Part shown: positions 44,168-56,119 of the stretch, in pieces | How positions within the stretch are numbered: position 1 is the stretch's first letter | Layout: every line of letters begins with the position of its first letter | From: Chrysemys picta bellii | Lineage: Eukaryota > Chordata > Testudines > Emydidae | Assembly (NCBI RefSeq): GCF_011386835.1 | Contig: NC_088797.1 | Coordinates: 38,377,583 to 38,441,582, forward strand | DNA length: 64,000 nucleotides | Direction of reading: 5' to 3' | Translations under genes and position numbers: made by a program | Notes under the pieces: generated by a model | Told to the model about the DNA's origin: nothing | Seen by the model: the letters and a program-made list of their open reading frames with translations, nothing else | Databases searched by the model: none

Positions 44168-47100
44168 ACAGAACAAGGCAATTATTGAGTGATAGTCAAG
44201 AGATTTTTCAAATGGCACAAAACTGTTTAAAAATGACCTAAAATAACTGGCTTTTTGTATAAAGAAAAGCTATCTCAGGCCCTTCCAAGTGTTAGATATA
44301 AAATTTCCATCTCTGACCCTCAAAGCTTGCAAGATATCAGACTTTAAATCATACAATTTTTAGGTCTACAAAAGCTATCATTGGAACTGCAGTGGATCTT
44401 GCTCATCCTGGCCTCAGGCAGGGAGAAGTTTAAGAGGAAATTCCACACGTTTCAAATTCAGGAGGCTCTTGGGCAGCAGAGCAATAACTGTGAATTTGTT
44501 TTTTTAGTATGAAATAAAAATTTTCAAAAGTCCCTAAAATCACCTAGGTGGTTTTGAAAATTTACCCAAAGAATTTAATTTTTACAATATTTTTCCCTCA
44601 AAGGTAGCCCCACTTCCTGGCTGCAGCACCATGATACATGGGCTGGATCTCACTTGTCCACAGGAGTGGAGGCTTACAGTTCTGAAAGTTTGTAAAGAAT
44701 CTAAAAGTGAACAGCCTTCTAGACCACCTCTTCAAATCTCACCAAAAAATATGTTTCCCACCACAGTTCTTAATGAGCATCTGTCTAACATTTTTTCATC
44801 ACCGCTAGTCTGAACCCTCATCAGACACCTCTGAACCATTTTGTCTGTTGGAACCAGAGTGCAGCCAGGACCATGTGTATGTACACTTGGAAAGCACAGA
44901 GTATATTGCTGGTAGTCATTAAACAAAAGGATTCACAAAGTATCAAATTCCAGTAATTTCACAAATATGTGGTCAATGTTCCAAAAGCTAATCTAAAAGG
45001 AGTATTTGCATACTTAACATATCACATGAAAATGAAAATGAGGTGGTGCTGGTGGGGGGTGTTTCTTCCATGTCCCTCTGCACAAGAACGTACAAATCGT
45101 CACACTCAAGCAGACTTGTGGTCCATCTACTATGCACTCCAGCTGCAGCTGGACAACTCTGGCTCTGATGCCAAGTTCCTGTAGGCACATGATGTGATGT
45201 GGCAGTTACCATGGAACCTGTGGGTACTCTTCCCTCTGACTTTGTATTCAATTCTCCATGAGCTACAATAAACCATGTGGATATAGTACTTATATCCCAA
45301 CTGTGAGGTAGACTAAATAGTAGATTGACTCCTTTTTCGGGGATTATGCAGCTTCAAATGGCATAGGTGAAATTGGTATACATAAAATGAATCATAGAAG
45401 ACAGTGATGCAAAAGTCCTATTGGGTCAGTTGATCCTGCCAATGTAACATTCTTCCCTACAGTACAGTTTAATAGAGCCCTGCAAATCCGCATCGTATCT
45501 GCTTTGTATCAGCGGATGTAGATATCTGCAGACCATTTTGGGTATTCTGGGCATTCTGAGCCTACAAGTCCACTCAGTCCTACTTTTTGTTCAACCAATC
45601 ACCCAGACAAACAAGTTTGGTTACAATTTGCAGGCAATAATGCTGCCTGCTTCTTGTTTACAATGTCACCTGAAAGTGAGAACAGGCATTCGCATGGCAC
45701 TGTTGTACCCGGTGTCCAAGATATTTTTATCTTATCTGTTGCTCTTCTCTGGTCTTCCTCCAGTTTGTCAATCTCTTTCTGGTAACATGGTGCTCAGAAA
45801 TTAATATTACAGGTGTTGTGTCGTATCACTTTGCAAACTCACGTCTAATTTGCTGTCCTCGATCACCACTGGAGTTTCTCTCAACATTACTGAGGCCCTG
45901 CAATCCTCTGACCCCAAACAATCCCCTTCCCCAAGCTCCTCTGGAAAGACACAGTAGTGGACTGTTAGCTCCACTCAGCATATGCTAGAGATAATTAGCA
46001 TGTTCACTATTCCTCCATCTCACACTGTCAAAAGAGAGTGACAGGTCCATTTCCACTCCTGCATCTTCAGGGAGCATCTGCTTCTCTCTCTTTCTAGGGA
46101 GTCATTGGTTCTTCTTTAATCTTTGCCTCTCACTTGGTGCTGGGGTGACTAAGGGTTTTTCCCCTTAGTCTCTTCCTCTCAGGCTAGAGGGTGATGGCCT
46201 GTGTTGGTGACACATCACACGTGTTTCTCTCCTCCTCTTCCTCCCCCTCAACTATCTCCCCTCAAATGTAGACTGGAAAGAGGGAGGTAGACATTGTCCA
46301 CCTCATCCATGTTCTGCTCTCCCTACTTGGTTATTTTTACCTACTTCCACAACATTTGGAGGATGTTGACAACTGGTCTGGCCAGGAGGCTGACTGCTGA
46401 CTCCCGCCTCCCCACTATCTCAGCTGGTTTTCCATTCTGTTCTGGACTCAAACACATCAGCAGAAAGTCGTGACTAACAGAAAGGGCAGTCAGTCAGCAG
46501 CCATCCTCCTGCTAAAGGGTCAAGCTTCAGCAGGAAGTTTAAGGTTGCCACACAAGCTGCATGACTATGCTGTGCCACATTTTCTGTTGATTCTGGGAAG
46601 TGGCAGAGAAAGAGGGGAACCAATTGCAGAGCCTAAATCAGTGAATACAGTCAGGCTAGATTACAGCAGCATCAGTGCTGTGTGTAAAAGCTATTTCTTA
46701 TTAGTTAAATTAGACTTCACTGAAATACACTTTCTTCTTTGCTGTCCCTAGTGACAGAAGACCTGGCATTCATCTTTGTGCATCAGACAATTCAAGTTCC
46801 AGCAGGAGTAATGAGAAATAGGACTGGATTTAAAACAAGGGCTTTTTAGGACAAAACAGAACTGGCAGGAATTCCAAAATACTACACAAAGACTGTTCTT
46901 ATGGCACTTGCAATACGTCCTAAACAAGGGAGTGCCAAAATCTCAAAGGAAGCCAGATATAGAAGGGTTTCAAGACCAACACGTTCAACTAAGAATTTTA
47001 TACTTGAAGAAACAGATCCTAACCAAATGTCTATACTTTTTAAGATTTCCCCCTTTATTAATCATTTCCTTTAACTAGCACCACAGAGGATAATTAAGAC

Positions 47101-48997
47101 TTAAAATTCAGGCCCTTTAAAATAATCATGCACCCACAAATTCTTCCTCACAGTCCTACTGTGACTCATTGATTTCCTTCTCTAATTCTTTCTTGGTTTC
47201 CCCCAACTCTCTTTTTTACTGGGCCTCCACAGGACCCTGGGCTTGGATCCCAAGGATCCTGTCTTAATTCACCACTGCAAAAAGCATTTATGCAAAATAT
47301 TCTGAACTCAAATAGCCCTTTATTTTAGATTAAAGATACTGTAAATATTCCAGAATACATTAGTCACAGAACATGTCACAGCCTTGCAAAATTCTCCAAA
47401 CTATCCTGTGCAATTTTTCTTCTGGGGATGTTTATGTTTGTAAAAATCAGTAGAACACACTGTTTATGACAACAGTTTTATTATTTTTTAAAACAAGACT
47501 GATAATTGACCCAGAGCAATTTTCTGAGTCTTCATTTGATCTCTCACCTACTTAGAATTGGCACCCTGGTGACCTAAAAGTGAATGGAAAGAAGTGCACA
47601 TGACTTTCACAACCACAGTATTACATCATTAAGGAGGAAACAGTGAATGATGTATAAGTCAGCGGTATGATGTGACTTATGTAACTCCTTTATTCTACTG
47701 AATACAGCATTCCTAAACAAAACCAGGAACCATTCGAAAAAATGACAGCTATTATGGTCAGACAGGATATATATACTTCAAGAAGTGAAAGGAGAATGGT
47801 GGTACACAAAACAATTTAAATAGTGAAAGACGCAGCATGGTAGTAATGGCTTCATACAGGGAACACTGATGATGTAGTATTATAGAAATTTACTTGTGTG
47901 TTTTATAAATAAGTAAATTATGAAACACCTGTGAATGTTTTCCCTGTGATGATAATATTTAGATTTTTTAAATGTATTGGTTTATCACAAAAAGTTTTCT
48001 AAAGGCTATATCTACAAAAATGTATGCTTCTTATAGGAATTAAGAGACTTGGCACTATAGTTCTATTCAAGCTTCCTATAGTATAGATTTTTTTCTAATT
48101 AGTTGTAAAACCAACCCTGCTGGAGATGTGTGTAATTACTTGTTTCTTAGAAAAGTAATAAACTTGTTACATTTTTTTTTAAATTGTTGGTGCACCACAA
48201 TGGGCTATGGATGCCATAAGAGATGTCATAACATGATAGCTCTATTCTAATCTGAATATAATCCACACTTTGCAGTGATTCCCTTGCTAGTAGTCATCTA
48301 CTTTTTATATGTGTTAGACTACCATAGGCAACAAAATACTCCAGAATGTCTGAATGTAAATCATACTTGCCACTCCCTAACAAACTGGTAAAATTAGCAT
48401 ATGTGATCACAAGGCAGGCCCAAAGAACAAATCTTTGACTTCTATAGGCATATTCTCAGGAAACTATGTAAGAAACATTTTAGGGTCTCTCATTCATGAT
48501 GCCACTGAATTTTTGTTCTCATAACAATAATCACTAATCAGCTCAGTGCATTTGGCAATCTTATATTGTAAAAGACTCAAGATGGTAAAAGCATGGGTGT
48601 TGCAGCAGACTGAGGTGGATTAGAAGAATTAAGCAAAGGAAGCACACATGGAATTTGTTTGTATCAGTAACACCACTCTCTCTCTTTCATGAGTACCAAC
48701 ATCCAAATATTGTAAGACAACTGAGAACAACTAATTAAGCTTCCATAAGTGTTTTGCAAGTTACACTTTTGCACTGGTAATAGCATTGACAGCACTAATA
48801 ATAAAGACATATACTTTTAGTCATTGTTACAGAAAACTAAATGAAATATCCTGAAAACTGCAAAAGGACACCACACTAAAGTAACTCCCCCATGTTTTAT
48901 TGCCACTTACTATTTTGAAGTCACAAGTCACTGACCTTTTATAATATTAATCTTCAAACATACTCTATAGTTAATTATAACAACTTCTGGTTTCTTA
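44168..48997. other. Unannotated stretch with old CR1 relics
   Basis: 45715-45830 (TTGCTCTTCTCTGGTCTTCC, TCCAGTTTGTCAATCTC, GGTGCTCAGAA) is a diverged minus-strand CR1 piece matching 18495-18560. 45475-45545 (GAGCCCTGCAAATCCGCATC and GGATGTAGATATCTGCAG) resembles the end of another DNA element. The rest shows no supported feature. Confidence 0.45.
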
Positions 48998-49213
48998 GGC
49001 CTGGTCTACACTTAAAATTTTGCCAGCATATCTTTATCAGTTAGGAGTCTGGAAAAAAATCAAACCCTTAACATATCTATTCTGGCAAAAGCCCTAGTAT
49101 ATATGCAGTTATACTGGGAAAATAATCCTTTATCTTATTTTGTTCAGGGAACTATTATAAACGATACCAGCAAAATAGCTCTGGTATAAACTGCATCCAA
49201 TGTAGACAAGGCC
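48998..49213. mobile_element. Harbinger-type MITE (216 bp)
   Basis: Starts GGCCTGGTCTACACTT and ends ATGTAGACAAGGCC, inverted repeats closely matching the Harbinger end at 60698. Flanking triplets TTA and TGA are not identical, so the target duplication is decayed. No coding content. Confidence 0.72.
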
Positions 49214-49606
49214 TGAGAGTTTGTCATCTCAAAAGCCAAGATCAGTGCTCATGGATGAAAAGCAAAGCATATTACTTGAAATGAAAGTGAGAACTTATGT
49301 TTCCATACTTTTCAATACTGGTATTAGCAAGTTTTAAAGACAAAAATCTAAAAACAATGCAAAAATGGGCAGGAGCGACATATTACAAAACATATTGTCT
49401 CTTTTTATGTTGGGATAATAAGAGACATTTAAAGCATATAAAGCACTGAAACATGTTTTACTAAATATATATTCCTTAAACCATCATCACAAATATATAT
49501 CACTGAATTAGAAAGTAGAGGATGCTTAAATGTAGATGCAAATGAGTGCCTTCCATGAAAAGACCTAAAACATGAACTACAGGAAATCCTCAGTAAACTA
49601 CACTAA

Positions 49607-49760
49607 GGCCTGGTCTACACTAGGAAATTAGGTCAGTATAACTACGTCACTCAGGAATGTGACAAATCCACACCCCTGATTGACACAGTTAAACCAACCG
49701 AAGCTCTGGTGTAGACAGCGCTAGGTCGACAGGGGAATTCTTCCTAATTCAAGCCCTAAT
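49607..49760. mobile_element. Harbinger-type MITE, left part
   Basis: TAA (49604-49606) precedes GGCCTGGTCTACACTAGG, followed by AATTAGGTCAGTATAACTAC and GGTGTAGACAGCGCTAGGTC. The right half is missing or replaced, so the right border is approximate. The same internal order appears, more diverged, at 50097-50374. Confidence 0.62.
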
Positions 49761-50096
49761 TGAGTGAGGGAAACCTACCCACTACAAATTAGTGACTTTT
49801 GAAGCAATGGAGGAACACCAGCACCATTAGCCAATTGTAAAGGCCTTGTTTCAGGGCACAGATGAGCCCTGGGAGTGGGGCCAAGTAAGGAAGTGGTGAT
49901 CCCCCATTGTCCTACAGAGCGCCGATACTCCAGCCTTCCTTGGAATTTCCCATATTTGGGCTTCAATAAGATGCAAATCCCCAAATCCATTTTCAGCACA
50001 GATTTCCAGTTTATAGAAATGCAGATAACTGAGGTTCTGCCACACATGCTTCTAAATAAGATTATAAAACACAGAGAACACTTTATATGTCTCTGA

Positions 50097-50374
50097 GGCC
50101 TGCTCTACACCTACAACTTAGATCAACCTAGGTATACCGCTCATGGCTGTGAAAAATGTTGTGCCCTGCGTGACACAGTTAGGTGGACCTCTGTAGATGC
50201 AGCTAGATGGACAGAAGAATTCTTGTGTAGACCTAGCTATTGCCTCTTGAGGGGGGTGGGTTACCTATATTGACAGAAAACCCCCTCCTGTTGATGTAGG
50301 AAGTATCTATACTACAGTGCTACAGCAGCACAGCTGCAGTGTCATAGCTGTGCTGCTGAAGCATAGACGTATCC
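50097..50374. mobile_element. Harbinger-type MITE, older copy
   Basis: Starts GGCCTGCTCTACACC, keeps GTGACACAGTTAGG, GTAGATGCAGCTAG and GCTACAGCAGCACAGCTG, and ends CATAGACGTATCC before TAA (50375-50377). The left flank is TGA. It looks like a full-length but old relative of 49607. Confidence 0.62.
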
Positions 50375-50377
50375 TAA

Positions 50378-52372
50378 AATTTTGCTCACAGGTACACCCA
50401 TGCAGGTCCTTTGAATTCCATGGGATTGCACACAAGTAAAGGAGGGCAGAATTTGGCCCTCTATCTTAGAAATTATTTACTATGGTTAGAAGTCAACTTA
50501 GTAGCACATATTGTACTATGCTTCTACAGAATAAGAACTGAGATCTCAGCATAAAATCCAGCAGCTGGAAAACCACTGCAGGTGATAGCAAGCACTAAGT
50601 AAAATATATTCAAGATTAAAGGATAAGCACTTCACTTTTATTTACTGTGGACACCAAAAATGACAGCTCCTAAAAGTTAATTCTATCATAGGGAATTATG
50701 CACCTTATGAGTATAGAAGTGGTTGCATTTTCTCCAAGCTCTCCAACTAGTTAGTACCAAAAAGCTCCAGCTCTTAAGTAGTAAAACCTGTTTTTCTGAC
50801 CACCCCTACTAAAAGATCCTACTCTGAGTGTTAAAGCCTGTAATTAACATTTTTCTTTTCATATCTCTTCTTTTGGAGTAACAAAAGTAACTCTTTGGAT
50901 ATTCTGATATCAGTTTTAAACTACCATGGTTGAGAATTTCTTTCTCAGGGACATAAAAATATCCCAGCTAACAAATACTGAAAATGATTAAAAATGCATA
51001 ATTCTGAATTGCTGCCAAACCTGCAATATAAAAAATAATTATTTCCCTCTCTTCATACACACATTTCATTTTGTTCAGTACTATGTTAGAATCCCTTTTT
51101 ATTTTTACTTCCACTGAAGAATGTTATATATCTTGCGTTTCTATGTTAACATTTTCGGGGGGAGGGAGGGAAGGAGTTGGGAAAAATACTGCAATATTGC
51201 ATTGAGAATTAACCATATTAGTTTTTAATATAAGATATATTTTCAAACTGAAGGTCAAATAGTGTGCACTTCTCAAACACGAATGTTGAGAATGCAACTC
51301 TCAATAGAGAAAACGTTAGCAGAATTACATTTCATTCCATGGTTAGCTGCTATAGTATTTACACAAGTGATGACCAATATGTTCAGAAGGTATGTATAAA
51401 TACACAAGTAGTGTACTGTGCGTCTGAAATAAAATACTACGCTATGAAATAAAATACTATTTTATGGAATGCAGTGTAATTACATGTCATATAAAGTAGT
51501 TTAAGAGCAGATTATAATTCTGGTCAAGGTTATTTTAAGCCAATATGAGTCTCCCTTCAAAATCATTAAATTGGACTCTTCAGCTGAAAGGCCCAAGACT
51601 CAGTATGCAACCTTTCTCTCTATCCCCACCTGCTCCAGATGCCTATTACATGACAGTTATGAGAGTTCATTCTCCTAAAGGGAAATAAATAATGTGTCCA
51701 GAATTGTGGTGTTTGTGGAGGGAATAGGGGAATATTAAGTAGAGGTTTCCTGTCAAACAAGAATGGGGGGCTAGAGTGGAGGGACTCTGTAATGTGTCAC
51801 AGCCAGATGCATGATAAAGAGGAAAGACATCCTAATTCCACACGGGACACATGCTGTTATCACAAAAGAGCTGTAGAACTATATGAAAAAACTAATTCTC
51901 TTCCCCATGCAGCACTGTAGCATAAGCAGACAACATTACACTAGCGGCTGGTCTGTATGACTTTAGTTTGATTTGAATGAGCAGCATAAACTAATCTCAC
52001 CTGCAAAACCTGTATAAAATTGTTTACATTTTGCTTAAAACTAAAGCTCATCTACAACTACAGTGAACTAACCACATTAGCTACAGAACATAATACAGAA
52101 AAATATACCACTGTTTGTTTCAAAGGCATTTCTACAACGTCCTTGATATATCATGTATTTATGTTTATCTAGCTTTAGCCATGTAGTCTTGCTGAGCAAA
52201 TAAGAACTCACTGAGGGCTTGATCTGGTATTCTCTGCACACTCAAAATTCCCATTGGATTCAAAGGGAGTTTTGGATGCATGTGAAATGCTGGACAGACT
52301 CTCTAGAAGTTTCTAGTGCCTAGCTAGTCTTAGGGTGAAATCCTGGCCCTACTGATATCAATGGCCAAGCCC
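50378..52372. other. Unannotated AT-rich stretch
   Basis: No gene, RNA or repeat end is supported. Text at 52205-52285 vaguely resembles old dispersed repeats. Confidence 0.5.
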
Positions 52373-52380
52373 CCGAAGCT

Positions 52381-53318
52381 TAGGGTTACCATCCGTCTGG
52401 GTTTCCCCGGACATGTCCGGCTTTTTTAGCTTTAAATGGCCGCCCGGGGGGGGATTTCTAATAAGGTAGAAATGTCCGGGATTTCCCACTTCCCCTCATG
52501 CAGAGTGCGGTGTGGCTGATTGGACGACTAGGCCTGATTGAAAGCCGCTCGCAGCCACTGGGGCCTCTAGCAGCCAGAGTCCCTCCCCCTCCCCCGCTCT
52601 CTCCTCCCCCGCAGAGCAGCGCCTTATTTGTTTGGCTGCACGTGGAGCCCACAGCTCTCCCTCGGCCTGGTGGGGGGGGGGGGGGCAGGCAAGGGACAGG
52701 GAACCGGGGGGTTAGATTGGTTGGAGGTTCTGGGGGGGCTGTCAGGAGAAGGGGATGTAGAGAGTGGTTGGGGCAGGCAAGGGACAGGGAACAGGGGGTG
52801 TTAGATTGGTCGGGGGTTCGGGGGGGGGGCTGTCAGGAGAAGAGGGTGTAGAGAGCGGTTGGGGCAGGCAAGGGACAGGGAACGGGGGGGTTAGATTGGT
52901 CAGGGGTTCGGGGGGGCTGTCAGGAGAAGGGGGTGTAGAGAGTGGTTGGGGCAGGTAAGGGACAGGGAACAGGGGGGGTTAGATTAGTCGGGGGTTCTGG
53001 GGGGGGCTGTCAGGAGAAGGGGGTGTAGAGAGCAGTTGGGGCAGACAGGGAACGGGGGGGTTAGATTGGTCGGGGGTTCTGGGGGGGGGCTGTTGGGAGA
53101 AGGGGGTGTAGAGAGCAGTTGGGGCAGTCAGGGGACAGGGAGCAGGGAGACTTAGATAGGGGGTGGGGTCCTGGGGGCAGTTAGGGTGGGGGGGACAGGT
53201 AGGGGGTAGGGGGATTCTGAGGGGGGCGGGAAGTGGGAGGGGGCGGGAAGTGGGCTGGGGCAGGGCTAGGGCGGCACCCCGTGTCCTCCTTTTTGATTGT
53301 TGAAATATGGTAACCCTA
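52381..53318 (+). mobile_element. hAT-type element (TAGGGT family, member f)
   Basis: Starts TAGGGTTACCATCCGTCTGG and ends GAAATATGGTAACCCTA. A perfect 8-bp duplication CCGAAGCT flanks it (52373-52380, 53319-53326). The left end shares TTTCCCCGGACATGTCCGGC and ATGTCCGGGATTTCCC with member d. The interior is a GC-rich spacer followed by five G-rich units (52690-53150) homologous to the array of member d. No transposase. Confidence 0.92.
52690..53150 (+). repeat. G-rich minisatellite, five units of about 89 bp
   Basis: GTTAGATTGG or GTTAGATTAG marks units at 52711, 52800, 52890, 52979 and 53060. Each contains GGGTTC(T)GGGGGG, CTGTCAGGAGAAG (last unit CTGTTGGGAGAAG), GTGTAGAGAG and GGGGCAG, with AGGGACAGGGAAC in most. 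Motif order equals that of 31981-32330. Confidence 0.9.
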
Positions 53319-53326
53319 CCGAAGCT

Positions 53327-55877
53327 AGGATGTCATCCTTAGATTTTGTATGTGTGTGTGTGTGTGTCTTATAGTGCATCTCTCGCCTGTATTTTCTTTT
53401 GGTGTCATGCATTAGGTTATGTGTATGCCTCCCTGCTTGGAATGCCAGCATATGATCATCTTAAATATGATTTTGGGTGGGATTTCCGACATCTCCCAGT
53501 ATTGGTCTAATTCTACTTCCATGGAAGTTAATTTACCATTTAATTCAGTGGAAGCAGAGTTAGGTGACCTCTGAGTGCTTTTGAAAATCCCACCATTTGT
53601 CCCTTCCAACATGTATAGGATAAAACACTTCTTACAGAGTGGCAGGCAGGTGTCAGATGAGCTGCTCATGGAAACTGCAAAACGCATCTGTGTGAACTAA
53701 TGTGTAGCTGATTTCTATCAGTGGCAAGACACAGAAGGGGAAGGAAGGTAAGAGGGTGCAAGGAGCTTCCTCTCTCACCTTGTTCTTCTGGGCCAAGGCC
53801 AGTCAAAACATAACTGGGAAGCAATGCCACTGCTCCACAACAGCGACAACAATAGCATCTCCAAAAGAAGAGGGCAGCGTGAGGATGAGAGAAGGTTTCA
53901 CCTTCTGCCTACCCTCTGCTCTAGCAAGCAGAGCTGACCATATATATAGCGGAATGCACATGGCACCATGCACTTTTCGCAAGGGCCGTTTTGGTGAATT
54001 ACCTCAAATCCCTCCTGGGAGCTCCTGCTCCAGCCCACCCCCTCCACATTCTCTTGAAGCATGGACTATATTTATTTACAGCATGGGCTGTACTGTGGGA
54101 TTTAAACTGTAATCTATTCCGGTGAATTCTGACCCATATTTCTGTTTTATTAAAGTTAAATAAAATTTAAAAAAAAATTAAACTGTAAAACAGTATTAAA
54201 TACAAAAAATCTGAAATACCATAATTCCAATGCTATTTATACCTTAAAAAAATTTCCAGCCAGTTTAATAGTTTTTACACTGAGGTCTCATATTGTTGTG
54301 TTAGAGGTTTGAAAAGAAACTGTCCCAATGTTCTTATTTAAAACTCTCAGGGTATTATTATTTCAATTACATTAAATCAGTTAATTATTACTTAGTTAGT
54401 AGTACTAATACAAATGATAACTAGAGATTTATATATGCAGCATTTCTACATACGGTGAAGTCAGGAGGATGTTATTTCATAACACTGAAATAATATGTAC
54501 ATCCTGCCGTCTAGCTATATATACGTAGTGTACATGAATGTGTATGTACTAATATATACAAAGCATACACTTGTTCCTGAACATACATACATATGGGTAC
54601 CTAAGCTTTGTTTTTAAAAATTGCTAATTATCAACCAGCAGAGTAGCAAGTTAGTAGCTTGTTGTTCAGCTAGATGGGACTTTGGGATTCATAGACTTGA
54701 ATTTATAGACTTTGTCCTGAATGTGCAAACTGCATGACATGCAGGTGATGTGCTTAGTCATGAGGGAAGAGGGTGGCTTATGCATGTCTACAAAGCATCA
54801 CCTGTTAGTTGATTCCAGAAATTCATGAACTGGATTTTGAGGTAGCTGCTTATCTTCCCTTTTTAAACAGCAGTTATTTTGCTATTATAGCCAATGCCAG
54901 TGAAACAAACGAAAGTAAATATGCTACATACGGAAAGCATCTGTAAGTCAAAGTTTCTGCTTAATGATCCCACCATTTCATTGTGTTCCCCCTGTTTGTT
55001 TGTAGCTATCAGTGCTCTCTCCTCAGAGTTTTAGGACATAAGATCATTGGAATAGGCACTGTTTTTTCCTCTATGTTTGTACAATGCCTCACCCAACGGG
55101 CCCTGATCCTTGATTAGGCCACTAGGCAGTACTGCAATTCAAGTAACAAACAATTAATAATCATAACTATGTAGTTCACTATCAAGAACTTTAATTTGGG
55201 GAAGGATATCATTGTTTTGTTTGGTTCCTTTAATGGATTTAGGAATCGCTTAATAACTGGGCTGTGGAACATAACTGGAAGAAGAGGGGAGATAAAGATT
55301 ATGAGCCCAATCCTGCAATCCTGACTCCCATGGAAGCTTTGCATATGCAAAGACTGTAAATCAATCCTTAAATGTAGCTAATTCTTTGCTAAATACTCTG
55401 TTGTTAAAATACTAGACATAGGGCTAGATTGCCTTTGGGTTGTATGCAGGGGGACTCCATTGCAGCAGATGCCCTGGAGGAATTCCGGGGCTCTGGAGGA
55501 CCATTTACTGCAATGGAAACTCAGCAATCCTTTAAATTAGTACCATGTGCATTCCCCTCCCCCGCAATCAGCTGAGAGTGGACCACATGCCCATCCCCTT
55601 CCAGTCCCTTTGAAGACACTTGTGCTGTCAGTAGCACAAGCCTCATAGATGCCTGTATTATTATTGGCACCTGACTAGGGGCACAACTGTCTAAGGGCCA
55701 GCTATGCTTCATATTTAGAAACAGCAATTAAAAAACCCAATCAGTTAAAAGAAAAATAAAGGCGTATCAGTCAGTACAGGAATCAACATCAGTACCCTGT
55801 TACTGTGATTCTTACTAATGTTGATCCAAATCAATTTTCATTCAGTCTTCAAAACCCCCATTGAAGCCAAAGGGATT
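53327..55877. other. Unannotated stretch
   Basis: A TG tract lies at 53348-53367. 55065-55160 (TTTGTACAATGCCTCACCC, GGGCCCTGATCCTTG, TAGGCCACTAGGCAGTACTG) resembles the tail of the relic at 9640-9745. No gene supported. Confidence 0.45.
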
Positions 55878-55889
55878 TTTCTTGAGTAA

Positions 55890-56107
55890 AAAGAAGAACA
55901 GGAGTACTTGTGGCACCTTAGAGACTAACAAATTTATTAGAGCATAAGCTCTATATAAGACTATATATAGTCTATATGCATCTGAAGAAGTGGGCTGTAG
56001 TCCACGAAAGCTTATGCTCTAATAAATTTGTTAGTCTCTAAGGTGCCACAAGTACTCCTGTTCTTCTTTTTGCCGATACAGACTAACACGGCTGCTACTC
56101 TGAAACC
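55890..56107. mobile_element. Palindromic short retroelement (copy B)
   Basis: Arm 55888-55950 is the inverse of 56009-56071 over 63 bp. The spacer contains CTATATA-rich text and GCATCTGAAGAAGTGGGC. The right side continues to GATACAGACTAACACGGCTG and ends CTCTGAAACC. A 12-bp duplication TTTCTTGAGTAA (55878-55889, 56108-56119) encloses the whole. The spacer and start of the right arm contain a hammerhead-like core: CTGAAGA (55982-55988), GTGG/CCAC stem, GAAA (56006-56009). Confidence 0.82.
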
Positions 56108-56119
56108 TTTCTTGAGTAA

